Of a stretch of DNA of 47,093 nucleotides, positions 1-9,178 are shown in pieces (positions within the stretch are counted from its first letter, which is position 1; every line of letters begins with the position of its first letter). A program made the position numbers and the translations under genes. Location: NCBI GenBank assembly GCA_026394495.1, contig JAPKYE010000004.1, forward strand, positions 1 to 47,093. The letters run 5' to 3'. Origin of the DNA: Methanobacteriota archaeon. Its GTDB lineage: Archaea; Thermoplasmatota; E2; DHVEG-1. The notes under the pieces were generated by a model. It worked only from the letters and a program-made list of their open reading frames with translations. It ran no database searches and was not told the DNA's origin.

Positions 1-1
1 A

Positions 2-67
2 AAAATTGGAAATGTTGTAAAACTGCCAAAATCCGTGAAGATTCTTACAAAAACTGATTTTGAGTGA
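2..67 (+). CDS. 3' end of an unidentified gene (partial)
   Basis: An open frame enters from the left edge and stops with TGA at 65-67. It encodes about 21 residues ending in KTDFE. The other frame across the same bases also stays open to about base 57, so this is only a plausible C-terminus. No family can be assigned. Confidence 0.3.
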   Translation, partial: KIGNVVKLPKSVKILTKTDFE

Positions 68-179
68 ACAAGGTATTTCATTCAGATCAGTTTTATTTGA
101 TGGTAAGCAACGTTGCGTTTGATTTGTAGAAAGACATAAAAACTGACGATGGTATTGCAGCGATGGTGGTACAAACATC

Positions 180-470
180 ATGCAAAAAGACGAACTCATT
201 CAGCTGCACACGTTTTTGTTTCAGGTCCGAAATCATCTAGGACAAATCTGTAAAAACAATGATTGTGAATTCATTGATTATGAGAACCTTGATATCACGC
301 CATCGCAAGTTCATAAATCAAAACGAGAGCATACTCTTGCGGTGTTTAAGTTAAGTAAAGGAATCGCAGAGATACTTTCTCATAACGATGGAATGAAATT
401 TGATAAGATCAGCTCACGCCTTGAGCAGATGTCAGAGCGGTTTATGACAGATAAAGATAGAAAACATTAA
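180..470 (+). CDS. UPF0058 family protein
   Basis: A 96-residue protein starting MQKDELIQLHTFLFQVRNHL, which is the characteristic start of the archaeal UPF0058 family (short helical proteins of unknown function, typically 90-100 aa). The length matches the family. A conserved Cys (residue 24) and several His residues (10, 19, 45, 51, 68) are present, so metal binding is possible but not shown. The ATG follows a GGTGG stretch at about 163-167. It is convergent with the acetyltransferase, with only 9 bases between the two stops. Function unknown. Confidence 0.85.
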   Translation: MQKDELIQLHTFLFQVRNHLGQICKNNDCEFIDYENLDITPSQVHKSKREHTLAVFKLSKGIAEILSHNDGMKFDKISSRLEQMSERFMTDKDRKH

Positions 471-479
471 AACTATTTT

Positions 480-980
480 TTAGAATGTTTTTGTCATGAG
501 GTAGGCGTCTTCTTTATTTTGATAAAACTGTGGTATTGTATCGATAATTGTGAATCCATGTTTTTTGTAAAAATCAATAGCTTGAATGTTTGTTGTTCGG
601 ACTTCAAGCTCTACTTTTATGATATGCGAACGATATACTTCTTTGAAGAATTCATTGAGTATTGCTGATCCTATCTTTTTTTTTTGATGATTTTTGATGA
701 CTGCGAGCATAAGGATTTTTGCAGTGGTTTGTGTTGTTTTAATGCTAGTTAAAAACCCGATTAGTTTATGATTGTGCTCTGCGACAAGAAAACCTTGTGG
801 ATTGGATTCATAGAAATAATTGAAGATACTTGGATTATATTGTTCAGGTAGTGTAGTATACGCGATTTTTATGACAGCAAACATGTCATCTGGTTGGAAT
901 TGTCTGATCACAAACACAAGACTATACGATAAAATAGATGGGTATAAAGTGTTAGCGGTATCTTTAATAATCCTTGCCAT
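480..980 (-). CDS. GNAT-family N-acetyltransferase (RimI-like)
   Basis: Up to 166 residues with a single GNAT fold. The acetyl-CoA site is seen as the V-x-x-x-x-Q-x-x-x-I-G-x-A loop (IKNHQKKKIGSAIL, about residues 90-103). The end is the typical beta-strand plus A-x-x-F-Y-x-K-x-G-F motif (AIDFYKKHGF). This resembles RimI-type protein N-alpha acetyltransferases, but the substrate cannot be read from sequence. The homologous region begins near residue 22 (VFVIRQFQPDD), so the true start may be an internal GTG near 911-917 rather than the ATG at 980. It is divergent from thi4 with only 26 bases between the annotated starts. Confidence 0.8.
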   Translation of the reverse strand: MARIIKDTANTLYPSILSYSLVFVIRQFQPDDMFAVIKIAYTTLPEQYNPSIFNYFYESNPQGFLVAEHNHKLIGFLTSIKTTQTTAKILMLAVIKNHQKKKIGSAILNEFFKEVYRSHIIKVELEVRTTNIQAIDFYKKHGFTIIDTIPQFYQNKEDAYLMTKTF

Positions 981-1006
981 ATTCGTGATTTCTAAGAGGT
1001 TTTATT

Positions 1007-1777
1007 ATGAGAATAGATGATATCACCGTCACTCGAATTATCTTTGATAGATTCTCAAAAGAATTTCGTAATAATTTTGATGTTGATGTTGCAATCGCTG
1101 GTGCTGGTCCTGCTGGTCTCACCGCAGCTAAATACTTATCAAAAGCAGGAAAAAAAGTTGTAATCTTTGAACGAAAACTGTCTATCGGCGGCGGCATGTG
1201 GGGTGGAGGGATGACGTTTCCAATTATTGTTGTTCAGAAAGAATCAAAATCCATTCTTGATGAGGCTCATGTAGCAGTCCATGATGAAGGAGATGGATAT
1301 TTCAGTGCTGATTCCATTGAGGCGACGACAAAACTTTGTTCATCGGCAATCGACGCAGGTGCGCGAGTGTTCACTGCTATTTCTGTCGAAGATGTATTGT
1401 TAAACAAGAAAAAGGTGAATGGGTTTGTGATTAACTGGACCGCAGTAGAAATCGCTGGTTTACATGTGGATCCTCTTTCCATTCGAGCGAAATATTGTAT
1501 AGATGCAACTGGTCATGCAACAGAAGTGTGTCAGATTGTTCGTCGAAAGGTTGGTCCCTTGAACACTCCGAGTGGTGATCTTATGAAAGAACAGTCTATG
1601 TGTGCGGAGATTGGTGAGAAAACCGTGGTGGAAAACACAAAAGAGGTGTATCCAGGTTTGTTTGTTGCTGGGATGGGAGCTAATGCAGTATATGGTGCAC
1701 CGCGAATGGGGCCGATTTTTGGTGGGATGCTTCTTTCAGGGAAAAAAGTTGCGGATATGATTTTGAAAAAACTCTGA
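1007..1777 (+). CDS. thi4: Thiamine thiazole synthase Thi4, His-type (sulfide-dependent, catalytic)
   Basis: A 256-residue flavoprotein-like enzyme making the adenylated thiazole of thiamine from NAD, glycine and a sulfur source. A Rossmann motif GAGPAG lies at residues 32-37, followed by an acidic ribose-binding residue (FER, 54-56). GGGMWGGGM at 61-69 is a Thi4 signature. At the position where yeast Thi4 carries its suicidal sulfur-donor Cys, this protein has His153 (GLHVDP, 151-156), as in methanogen Thi4. Those enzymes are known to use free sulfide and iron catalytically. The C-terminal GMGANAVYGAPRMGPIFGGM motif is intact. An AAGAGG stretch (993-998) precedes the ATG. It is convergent with nadE, so a consumer of NAD sits beside the gene that makes NAD. 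Confidence 0.93.
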   Translation: MRIDDITVTRIIFDRFSKEFRNNFDVDVAIAGAGPAGLTAAKYLSKAGKKVVIFERKLSIGGGMWGGGMTFPIIVVQKESKSILDEAHVAVHDEGDGYFSADSIEATTKLCSSAIDAGARVFTAISVEDVLLNKKKVNGFVINWTAVEIAGLHVDPLSIRAKYCIDATGHATEVCQIVRRKVGPLNTPSGDLMKEQSMCAEIGEKTVVENTKEVYPGLFVAGMGANAVYGAPRMGPIFGGMLLSGKKVADMILKKL

Positions 1778-1793
1778 AAAAGCATAAGAATAT

Positions 1794-2621
1794 TTATCCT
1801 TCTTGAACGGGGGAACGCCAGTCGATACCAATGGTTCGCAACCCAAGTTTAGGGATTAATGGTGACCTTCGTTTATGTTGTGTATGTGTTCTCATCTGTT
1901 TAATGCGTTGGATGTCAGATGGGTTTATTTGTAATTGTTGTGCAATATCATCAACGTCTAGTTTTTGTTCTAAACCGTAGAGGATTTTATCGAGTGTTTC
2001 ATAGTTCATTTTAAGTTCTTTTTCATCGGTTTGTCCTTTCCATAGGCCTGCTGTTGGTGGTTTTTTAATGATTTCTTTTGGAATTTTTAGATGTTGTGCA
2101 AGGGCAAAAACCTGTGTTTTGTAGAGGTCACCGATGGGTTGGATATCTGCGGCTCCATCGCCGTATTTTGTGAAGTATCCGATGAGAAGCTCTGATTTAT
2201 TTGATGTTCCGCACACAAGATTTTTACTCATGTTTGCGTATTCAAATATAAGCGTCATTCGAATTCGTGCTTTGAGGTTTGCAAGTGCAAGTTTATCTGG
2301 GTGTTTCAAGCAAAAAGAGGAAAACTGGTGTATAAGCGGTGTAATATCGATGTGTTCGCAGTTGATATCAAATGTTTCTGTAAGTGTTTTCTGATGGTTG
2401 CGATCATCAGCAGGTGTTGTTTCATCAGGTAGAAACAGACAGTGGGTTTTTTCTTTTCCTAGTGTTTCTTTGCAGAGGACAGCAACCGTTGCAGAATCAA
2501 CGCCTCCAGATAGCCCGATGACAACTCCAGTACATCCGGAGTTTGACACATATGTTTTGATGAAATCTTTGATGATGATTGTAGCTTCTTTGTTGTTCAA
2601 TAGATGTTCTAAACCAGGCAT
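1794..2621 (-). CDS. nadE: NH3-dependent NAD+ synthetase
   Basis: 275 residues. The enzyme amidates nicotinic acid adenine dinucleotide to NAD+ using ATP and ammonia. The N-type ATP pyrophosphatase loop SGGVDS is at residues 38-43. Later motifs CGTSNKSEL, GYFTKYGDGAADIQPIGDLYK and PPTAGLW.GQTDE are the family's NaAD- and ATP-binding segments. There is no N-terminal nitrilase or glutaminase domain, so it depends on free ammonia, as usual for archaea. Single gene, convergent with thi4. The start is the ATG at 2621, with no strong ribosome site visible. Confidence 0.95.
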   Translation of the reverse strand: MPGLEHLLNNKEATIIIKDFIKTYVSNSGCTGVVIGLSGGVDSATVAVLCKETLGKEKTHCLFLPDETTPADDRNHQKTLTETFDINCEHIDITPLIHQFSSFCLKHPDKLALANLKARIRMTLIFEYANMSKNLVCGTSNKSELLIGYFTKYGDGAADIQPIGDLYKTQVFALAQHLKIPKEIIKKPPTAGLWKGQTDEKELKMNYETLDKILYGLEQKLDVDDIAQQLQINPSDIQRIKQMRTHTQHKRRSPLIPKLGLRTIGIDWRSPVQEG

Positions 2622-2863
2622 ATTTTGTTCATGGGTGAAAAGAAAAGTTGCTTTATATATCTACCCACAAAAAAAATAATAAATAAAAGATATTCAGCGA
2701 AGACCTTTTCTCCTATAGGCTATTGTATTTTTTGAGAAGGGTTTTTTTCTTGTCGTATGCTTTGCTTTTAATCAAATCTAATTTTAACAACGAAATAAAT
2801 ATATATGAGTAATAATATCAATGTTTAAATAAATTGGAGCTGAAAAATTGGAGGAACAAAAAA

Positions 2864-3352
2864 ATGAAGAGAAAATACTTTTTGAAAAATAGAGAGGCAG
2901 ATGTTCTTGGACTACCGATGTATTTGATAATAATCATGATCGTCGCGGTAGCTGTAATCGCAGCAGTCATCTATATGATCCCGAAAGGAACACGAACGAT
3001 GAATGCTCAGGTGACCTCAAACGCCCTTATCGCAGAAACCCCCACAACCCAAGGAGCAGGTCAATTTACCCTTGATGGCCAAGGAACTGCAAGCACAGGA
3101 TATACCATTTGGGTGAATGTTACAACGAATAATGAACGACGAGATCCTATCCAAGGAGCTACTGTTACACTTGTTGGATCAGGAGTAGCTAGTCAAGCAA
3201 TCACACTCGTCAATGGTTCGGTTCAATTCACTGCAATAAAACCAGTGCTAGACGCAAACATAAACGAAGCGCATATTAAAATCATGATAAAAGCAGCAGG
3301 TTTTGATGATTTTACTGATGAGGATGCGATAACCGTCATGCGGCTAAGTTAA
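2864..3352 (+). CDS. Single-helix surface protein with Ig-like/carboxypeptidase-regulatory domain (pilin-like A)
   Basis: 162 residues from the ATG at 2864, chosen because a strong ribosome site TTGGAGGA (2848-2855) precedes it; an upstream TTG at 2834 has none. A basic N-terminus (KRKYFLKNRE) leads to VLGLPM and one hydrophobic helix (residues 16-39). A Thr/Ala/Gly-rich stretch and a beta domain with P-I-x-G-A-T-V-T-L-x-G follow, like the carboxypeptidase-regulatory/Ig-like fold. It is a paralogue of the minus-strand gene ending at 4164: same helix motif, same beta-domain pattern, similar C-terminal ending (D-[AM]-I-x-[VI]-[MV]-R). The charged segment just before G-L-P and the helix resemble an archaeal class III (pilin) leader, but no Glu at +5 is present. 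A pilus or membrane-anchored surface role is inferred. Confidence 0.6.
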   Translation: MKRKYFLKNREADVLGLPMYLIIIMIVAVAVIAAVIYMIPKGTRTMNAQVTSNALIAETPTTQGAGQFTLDGQGTASTGYTIWVNVTTNNERRDPIQGATVTLVGSGVASQAITLVNGSVQFTAIKPVLDANINEAHIKIMIKAAGFDDFTDEDAITVMRLS

Positions 3353-3449
3353 ACGAATCAATTTTGATTTCTGTTTGACGAGATATGCACCTCTTTTCTA
3401 GAGGCATCTATGATTATTTCAATGAAAAAAATGGGGGAGATGTAGAAGT

Positions 3450-4169
3450 ATGTTAGTACATAAAAATAAAGAAAAGAAAAACAAAATGCAGAAAGATTCA
3501 TGTTCTGATGAAAGCATTCAATCGATGCAGAGTTGGGTGAGAAAAATAGAACAAACAACACATAGTGTTAGTTCCCGGTTGGCTGCAGTAGAAAAACGAC
3601 TTTCCAGTAAGTCGTACGAGCCGCTTGATGTTTCGCTTTCAGATATAAACGATGAAGAACCACCTAATATTCTTGATTCAGATGTAACGAAAGAAACCAC
3701 AAAGGATTTAGAGGAGAGTGTTAAATTTCTTGACAAGAATTTTATCACTCTTTCTGATGAGTTTGTGTCTCAAAAAAATTTGATTACCGTTCTAGCAGAA
3801 AAATTTGATCGAATTGAAACTGCTGTAACAGAAAATATAAAAGAGTTCAAACAGCATCAGAACCAGGAATCACAAACAACTCATGATATCAATACACGAA
3901 TTGTGTATCTTGAACAGAAAGAGCCACCGAAATTAAGGATCGGAAAAATGGAAATCCCGATAGAGGTGACTGGGGTGATCGGTGGTATTCTTGTGTTTCT
4001 TATCGCGATACTTGTTGTCGTTGGCGAAAAAGAACTCATTGTCTCTCCACTATTCTTAGTATTAGTTGGTGGTGTTCTTCTGGTATCAGCGATGATAAAA
4101 ACAGTGCATATCAATGCAAGCGTAGTAAAATTCTTACGGAAAAAACAACGTATAGATGATCAATTATGA
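3450..4169 (+). CDS. Coiled-coil membrane protein of unknown function
   Basis: 239 residues, preceded by a strong GGGGGAG ribosome site (3433-3439). The N-terminal ~165 residues are hydrophilic with heptad-like segments (about 15-50, 80-110 and 115-150), suggesting coiled coils. Two transmembrane helices follow (about 173-194 and 198-217), then a short basic tail KFLRKKQR. Its stop overlaps by 6 bases the stop of the minus-strand pilin-like gene. It lies within the cluster of pilin-like proteins and could be a membrane scaffold for them; that is inference from position only. No catalytic motif seen. Confidence 0.6.
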   Translation: MLVHKNKEKKNKMQKDSCSDESIQSMQSWVRKIEQTTHSVSSRLAAVEKRLSSKSYEPLDVSLSDINDEEPPNILDSDVTKETTKDLEESVKFLDKNFITLSDEFVSQKNLITVLAEKFDRIETAVTENIKEFKQHQNQESQTTHDINTRIVYLEQKEPPKLRIGKMEIPIEVTGVIGGILVFLIAILVVVGEKELIVSPLFLVLVGGVLLVSAMIKTVHINASVVKFLRKKQRIDDQL

Positions 4170-4652
4170 ACTGCGGACGATTTTTATCATATCATCCTGG
4201 GAAAACGATTCATGACACGGTGCCTTTACTGAAACATCAAGATAACCTTCGTGTAATCCACTTGCAAGGGTGACTGTTATCGGGATTACACATTTTCCAT
4301 TTTCATCGGTTGAACCTGATCCGGCTCCACTAAGTCCTTTGATGAGTACAGTTGCACCTTTGATCGGGTGTCCTTCGCTTGTGTTAACATATACGGTTAT
4401 TGGAGGGTTTAATGGAAACGGATCATCACCAGGTATCGTATTTGTTAAGGGATATATCGTTATTATCATTTTTGAGGGAAATAAGCATGGGCTCATGATG
4501 AATGAAATGATCGTAAATAGCGCAACAGTTCCTATGATAATTGAGATTGTGAGTCGCATCGGAAGACCAACGACCCCATGCTTGTCTTGTTTAAATCTGA
4601 GAATATTCTCATGTAAGGAAAACAAACAGCTCATATCGTATGCTATCAACAA
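4164..4652 (-). CDS. Single-helix surface protein with Ig-like domain (pilin-like B)
   Basis: Up to 162 residues. A short N-terminus containing KQDKHGVVGLPMRLT precedes one hydrophobic helix (about 32-52). The beta domain contains P-I-K-G-A-T-V-L-I-K-G-L and ends KIVRSS. Both helix motif and beta domain match the gene at 2864-3352, so the two are paralogues on opposite strands. The first ATG (4652) gives an unusually long leader; Met7 (4634) or a later start is possible. The Gly-Leu-Pro motif at the start of the helix is shared with the neighbours at 2864 and 4711. Exported, membrane-tethered surface or pilus component inferred. Confidence 0.55.
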   Translation of the reverse strand: MLIAYDMSCLFSLHENILRFKQDKHGVVGLPMRLTISIIIGTVALFTIISFIMSPCLFPSKMIITIYPLTNTIPGDDPFPLNPPITVYVNTSEGHPIKGATVLIKGLSGAGSGSTDENGKCVIPITVTLASGLHEGYLDVSVKAPCHESFSQDDMIKIVRSS

Positions 4653-4710
4653 TTCGGTATTTAAATATTTAGTATTATTTATATAAAATAATAATTAAAT
4701 AGGTGCATCG

Positions 4711-5199
4711 ATGTTTATAACTGATCGAAAAGCAGTATTAGGCCTTCCTCTTTTTCTTACGGTGGCTACATTCATCGCATCAATTATTCTTGCGATATTT
4801 ATATGTTCTCTTATCAACATTCAAAGAGATTCACAAAAAAACCAGATAGAATATCAAATTGATCAGATTGTTGCTGAAGCAAAAAATATGTATGAATATG
4901 CAGATGATGGTTCTCTGTTACATAAAAGAGTTGAATTCCCCAGTTCAATGAAAATGCTTGTTTTTGGGGCTCTCCCAACCCAAGATGAACCAATTTCCCC
5001 TAACAGCTCTATTGACGAAAACACAAGCAATAACTACTATTATATCATGGATGATGGACAGATTTTTACGTTTCATTCATCTGTACGTTTCTGCGGTGAA
5101 AATAACACAAAAATAGCAGTGTTGTATCCCGGCTCATATGATATAATTTTCGAACTTCTAACACAGGACGGAAAAACATATGTTACGATCTCTACGTAA
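4711..5199 (+). CDS. Pilin-like membrane protein C
   Basis: 162 residues. The start MFITDRKAVLGLPLFLTV places a charged patch directly before G-L-P and a hydrophobic helix (about 9-33). The rest is an extracytoplasmic mixed domain that begins with an amphipathic helix (QIEYQIDQIVAEAKNMYEYA) and continues into beta-rich sequence. This architecture (leader, N-terminal helix, globular domain) is that of archaeal type IV pilin-like proteins. The following gene starts inside this one (20-base overlap at 5180-5199), so the two are translationally coupled and probably co-assembled. No pilus ATPase or platform gene is in the window. Confidence 0.55.
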   Translation: MFITDRKAVLGLPLFLTVATFIASIILAIFICSLINIQRDSQKNQIEYQIDQIVAEAKNMYEYADDGSLLHKRVEFPSSMKMLVFGALPTQDEPISPNSSIDENTSNNYYYIMDDGQIFTFHSSVRFCGENNTKIAVLYPGSYDIIFELLTQDGKTYVTIST

Positions 5200-5848
5200 T
5201 GAAAACGGTATAATGGGGCTTACACTGTCCCAGATCGGCCTCATGGTTGCATCCGGTATTCTCATCGTTGCAGTTTTTTCTGTTCTGTATCTGAATGACT
5301 GGCAGAGAACCGCGGAACTAAAGGGAACGGCGACTCAGATTTCTACTCTTATTGAAGGGTTGAATTCCCAGTTTTTTGAAAACGCTGTTTTGTATCGTTT
5401 TTCCGATAAAAACTACCAGTACAACATAAGTATTTCGACTGAATACATCATCATATCTGCTAAAGGGAACAGAGAAAATGTTTTATCAGCTAAAAAACAA
5501 TTTTCTGTGAAAATCTGGCCGCAATCCTTTGATTCCATATGGATTGGATCTGACGGTTTGCATGATTATCTGAAACATATTCTTCGTAACGAAAGTCATG
5601 TATTAGTGAATACATCAGGTAACGTCTCAGACCCAGTTTCACCAGAAAATTTTGAATGGGTACAAGATAATCTTTCGATTATTCAAAAAAACATACAGGC
5701 GAGTCTTGCAGTACACCCAATGTACATGCCAACTAATAGAACTGTGATAATCGAAAAAGCAATTATTTATTATGATAGTAACGGAGATGGCACCTGGAAT
5801 AAAGACGATGATAAACAACAAGAATTCATCTTTATCTATAATCAATAA
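5180..5848 (+). CDS. Pilin-like membrane protein D with calcium-loop-like C-terminus
   Basis: 222 residues. MLRSLRNENGIMGLTLSQIG precedes a hydrophobic helix (about 15-35). A helix TQISTLIEGLNSQFF and a mainly beta domain follow. Near the C-terminus the sequence YYDSNGDGTWNKDDD (about 201-215) looks like a dockerin or EF-hand calcium loop. It overlaps the preceding pilin-like gene by 20 bases, indicating an operon. The helix motif is G-L-T rather than G-L-P. Function inferred as a minor pilin or surface subunit; no enzyme motif seen. Confidence 0.55.
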   Translation: MLRSLRNENGIMGLTLSQIGLMVASGILIVAVFSVLYLNDWQRTAELKGTATQISTLIEGLNSQFFENAVLYRFSDKNYQYNISISTEYIIISAKGNRENVLSAKKQFSVKIWPQSFDSIWIGSDGLHDYLKHILRNESHVLVNTSGNVSDPVSPENFEWVQDNLSIIQKNIQASLAVHPMYMPTNRTVIIEKAIIYYDSNGDGTWNKDDDKQQEFIFIYNQ

Positions 5849-5959
5849 CACGAATATGCCTTAATGGAAATGGTTTTAACGGTTGTTCTATATTACCTGT
5901 CGTTTCATCCACCTAAAAAAAATGATGGAAACATGAGTAATGTCATTGAATAATCCTAT

Positions 5960-8900
5960 ATGGTGAATATGTCTATGATTAAGCAGCCGAAGCAGAAATA
6001 TAACCCAAAACAGATGGAAGAAAAGATTCAGAAATTCTGGACAGACAACGACATTTTTAATAAATCTGTTGAACAGCGAAAAGAATATCCAGCATATGTG
6101 TTTCTAGAAGGTCCGCCAACAGCAAACGGTCTACCTCATCCGGGTCATGTTTTAACTCGTGTGATGAAAGATTTCGTTTTGCGTTATCAAACAATGAACG
6201 GTCATTACATTGAGCGTAAAGCCGGATGGGACACCCATGGTTTACCCGTTGAAATAGAAGTAGAAAAAAAACTTGGTCTTGAAGATAAACAATCCATTGA
6301 AAAATATGGTGTTAAAAGATTCAATGAGGAATGCAGAAAAAGTGTGTTCAAATACGAAAACGCCTGGGTGGAAATGACCCATCGCATCGGTTTTTGGTTG
6401 GATATGAACAACCCCTACATTACTCTGAAAAATGAGTACATTGAATCTGTTTGGTGGTCGCTGAAAAAAGCTTGGGAAAAAAAACTTCTGTATCGGGGTC
6501 ATAAGGTCGTCCCGTATTGTCCTCGTTGCGGTACTGCTTTATCTGCTCATGAAATTGCCCAGGGATATAAAACCGTTGAGGACCCTTCGATTTTGGTTAA
6601 ATTCAAAATAAAAAATGAGGAAGCGTATTTTCTTGCATGGACGACAACCCCTTGGACGTTGATCTCAAACGTCGCACTCGCGGTTCACCCTGATGAATAT
6701 TATGTTAAGATCAGTTACCGTGGTGAGGTTTTAATTCTTGCAGAGCAACGAGCCGCTGTACTTATGAAAGGGGAAGGCTACGATATTCTTGATCGGTTCT
6801 TGGGAAAACAACTTGAACATAAAGAGTATGAACCGTTGTTTTCTTATGCAAAACCAGAGAAGAAAGCCTGGTTTGTTGTGCTTGCTGATTTTGTCACTAT
6901 GGTTGATGGAACAGGGATTGTTCATATTGCTCCTGCGTTTGGTGAAGATGACTACAGCATAGGAAAAACATATGATCTTCCGGTTGTTCAATTGGTGAAG
7001 CTTGATGGCACATTTCCAGATGAAGTGACCCTGTGGCGAGGGCAGTTTGTAAAGGACGCAGACCCTAGTATTATCGCTTATCTTGAAGAAAGAGGGTTAA
7101 TTTCGGGTGTTCGTAGTTATCAGCATGAGTATCCTTTCTGCTGGCGATGTGATTCTCCTTTGTTGTATTATGCGATGGAGTCTTGGTTTATTGCTATGTC
7201 TAAAGTCCAAGAAGCGCTCTTGAAAAACAATGATATGGTTACTTGGTATCCGGAACATTTAAAGGAAGGGCGTTTCGGGGATTTCCTTAGAGATGTGAAA
7301 GATTGGGCGCTTTCCCGCGATCGATATTGGGGGACGCCTTTGCCGATTTGGACGTGCACGAACAGCCCATGCAATCATGCTATCTGTATTGGTAGTGTTG
7401 ATGAGCTCAGATCGCTTAGCGAATCTTTCCCCGATGAGTATGATCTTCATAAGCCGTTTGTCGATACGTTAAAGGTTCATTGTCCTCTTTGTAAATCATT
7501 GATGATTCGGGAAAAAGAAGTGATTGACTGTTGGTACGATTCTGGTGCAGCGTTTTTTGCCCAATGGCATTACCCCTTTGAAAACCATGAAAAACTCCAA
7601 GAGAATTTCCCTGTTGATTTTATCTCTGAGGCTCTTGATCAAACACGGGGCTGGTTTTATTCGTTGCTTGCGATATCCACGTTTTTATTTGATCAACCCC
7701 CATATAAAACAGTTCTTACGCTTGGGTTTGTGCTTGATGAAAATAATCAGAAAATGAGTAAAAGTAAGAAAAACTATGTCGATCCAAATATTATTCTTGA
7801 TCATGAAGGCGCTGATGCATTGCGTTGGTATTTGATGTCTGCGAATGCTCCTTGGATGTCCACACGGTTTTATGAGGATGCGGTGAAAGAGACCCTTGGT
7901 AAGTTTATTCTTACACTCTGGAATTCATATAATTTCTTTGCAACCTATGCTGCACTTGATCAATTTAACCCTGAAAAAGATATGATTTTGGTTTCAGAAC
8001 GAAGCACGCTTGATAAATGGGTACTCAGCAGATTTCATCATCTTGTTGGTAATGTTCGAAGTTTCGTGAAACAATTTGAGATTCATAAAGCTGCAAGAGC
8101 TATTGAAACATTTATCATTGAAGATTTTAGTAATTGGTATCTGCGACGCTCTAGGAAAAGACTGTGGGTTGAAGAAAAAACACAGGACAAACTTTCCGGG
8201 TATTCAACCATATATGATATCTTCATAGGACTGTCTCAGTTGCTTGCACCGTTCATTCCGTTTATCACTGAGGAACTCTATCAGAATTTGAAAACAACAG
8301 ATATGCCGGAAAGCGTTCATTTATGCGATTATGTTACTGTGAATAAAGGTGTTCTTGATGATGATTTAGAAAAGGCGATGGAATACATCAGGGATCTAGT
8401 GGAAGTTGGTCGTGCTCTTCGTTCAAAAATCAACATCAATGTCCGTTATCCGTTGAAGGAAGCAAATATTATTTGTTCAAAAGAAACAGAGGAATCCATT
8501 CGTGATCTTCTGGAGTTATTACAAGAAGAACTTAATGTGAAAAAGATTTCTTTTGCGCGAAATACAGACCAGTTCATGATAAAAACCATAAAACCAAAAT
8601 ATGCGCAACTAGGCCCCAGGTATAAAGAAAAAACAAAAACAGTTATCGATATGATAGAACAGTCTGATACTCAGAAACTATATGAAGAGTTAACAAAGCA
8701 CGAGGAAATAACAATTATAGTAAACAAAGAAAAAATAACGTTGAACAAAGATGATTTTGATGTGGTGGAACACGAAAAAGAACATTTGGTGAAGGCATCG
8801 GTAGAGGATAGTACATTGTTTTTAGATACGAATCTTACTGAGGAGCTTGAGGCGGAAGGACTTTCTCGAGAAATTATCAGACGAATTCAGTCGATGAGAA

Positions 8901-9103
8901 AAGAGCTTGATCTGGATGTTGAAGATCGGATTACCACAGAACTTCATATGGGGTCTCATGAAAAAAATATGGTGGAGAGTTGGAGTGAACATATCAAGGA
9001 AGAGACACGGTCAACGACGCTTTCGTTTGTGAAAAAACCGGGGGGAAAACTCGTGAAAAAATGGGATATTGATGATGTTCATGTTGAGATAGGCATAGAA
9101 TAA
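5960..9103 (+). CDS. ileS: Isoleucyl-tRNA synthetase
   Basis: 1047 residues, full length for a class I IleRS. The HIGH motif is HPGH at residues 60-63 and KMSKS is at 598-602. The CP1 editing domain is present, seen as AWTTTPWTLISNVALAV and DGTGIVHIAPAFGEDDY. Zinc-type cysteine pairs occur near YCPRCGTALS and in the CWRC and CPLC segments. The C-terminal anticodon-binding region contains SRFHHL...NWYLRRSR, as expected. Three ATGs (5960, 5969, 5975) are possible starts; GGTGA at 5962-5966 sits 8 bases before 5975, which favours MIKQPKQ. Monocistronic, with a ~110-base upstream gap. Confidence 0.97.
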   Translation: MVNMSMIKQPKQKYNPKQMEEKIQKFWTDNDIFNKSVEQRKEYPAYVFLEGPPTANGLPHPGHVLTRVMKDFVLRYQTMNGHYIERKAGWDTHGLPVEIEVEKKLGLEDKQSIEKYGVKRFNEECRKSVFKYENAWVEMTHRIGFWLDMNNPYITLKNEYIESVWWSLKKAWEKKLLYRGHKVVPYCPRCGTALSAHEIAQGYKTVEDPSILVKFKIKNEEAYFLAWTTTPWTLISNVALAVHPDEYYVKISYRGEVLILAEQRAAVLMKGEGYDILDRFLGKQLEHKEYEPLFSYAKPEKKAWFVVLADFVTMVDGTGIVHIAPAFGEDDYSIGKTYDLPVVQLVKLDGTFPDEVTLWRGQFVKDADPSIIAYLEERGLISGVRSYQHEYPFCWRCDSPLLYYAMESWFIAMSKVQEALLKNNDMVTWYPEHLKEGRFGDFLRDVKDWALSRDRYWGTPLPIWTCTNSPCNHAICIGSVDELRSLSESFPDEYDLHKPFVDTLKVHCPLCKSLMIREKEVIDCWYDSGAAFFAQWHYPFENHEKLQENFPVDFISEALDQTRGWFYSLLAISTFLFDQPPYKTVLTLGFVLDENNQKMSKSKKNYVDPNIILDHEGADALRWYLMSANAPWMSTRFYEDAVKETLGKFILTLWNSYNFFATYAALDQFNPEKDMILVSERSTLDKWVLSRFHHLVGNVRSFVKQFEIHKAARAIETFIIEDFSNWYLRRSRKRLWVEEKTQDKLSGYSTIYDIFIGLSQLLAPFIPFITEELYQNLKTTDMPESVHLCDYVTVNKGVLDDDLEKAMEYIRDLVEVGRALRSKININVRYPLKEANIICSKETEESIRDLLELLQEELNVKKISFARNTDQFMIKTIKPKYAQLGPRYKEKTKTVIDMIEQSDTQKLYEELTKHEEITIIVNKEKITLNKDDFDVVEHEKEHLVKASVEDSTLFLDTNLTEELEAEGLSREIIRRIQSMRKELDLDVEDRITTELHMGSHEKNMVESWSEHIKEETRSTTLSFVKKPGGKLVKKWDIDDVHVEIGIE

Positions 9104-9178
9104 CAGGGTTTTTTAAAATGTTTTTTTGGTATAATTTTTTATATATGGTACTCGTTATTGTATAGTAAGGTGGATTGG

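Noticed and set aside
820-1020. 66-codon frame between the acetyltransferase and thi4
   Set aside because: Antisense to the acetyltransferase and overlapping the thi4 start; no ribosome site.
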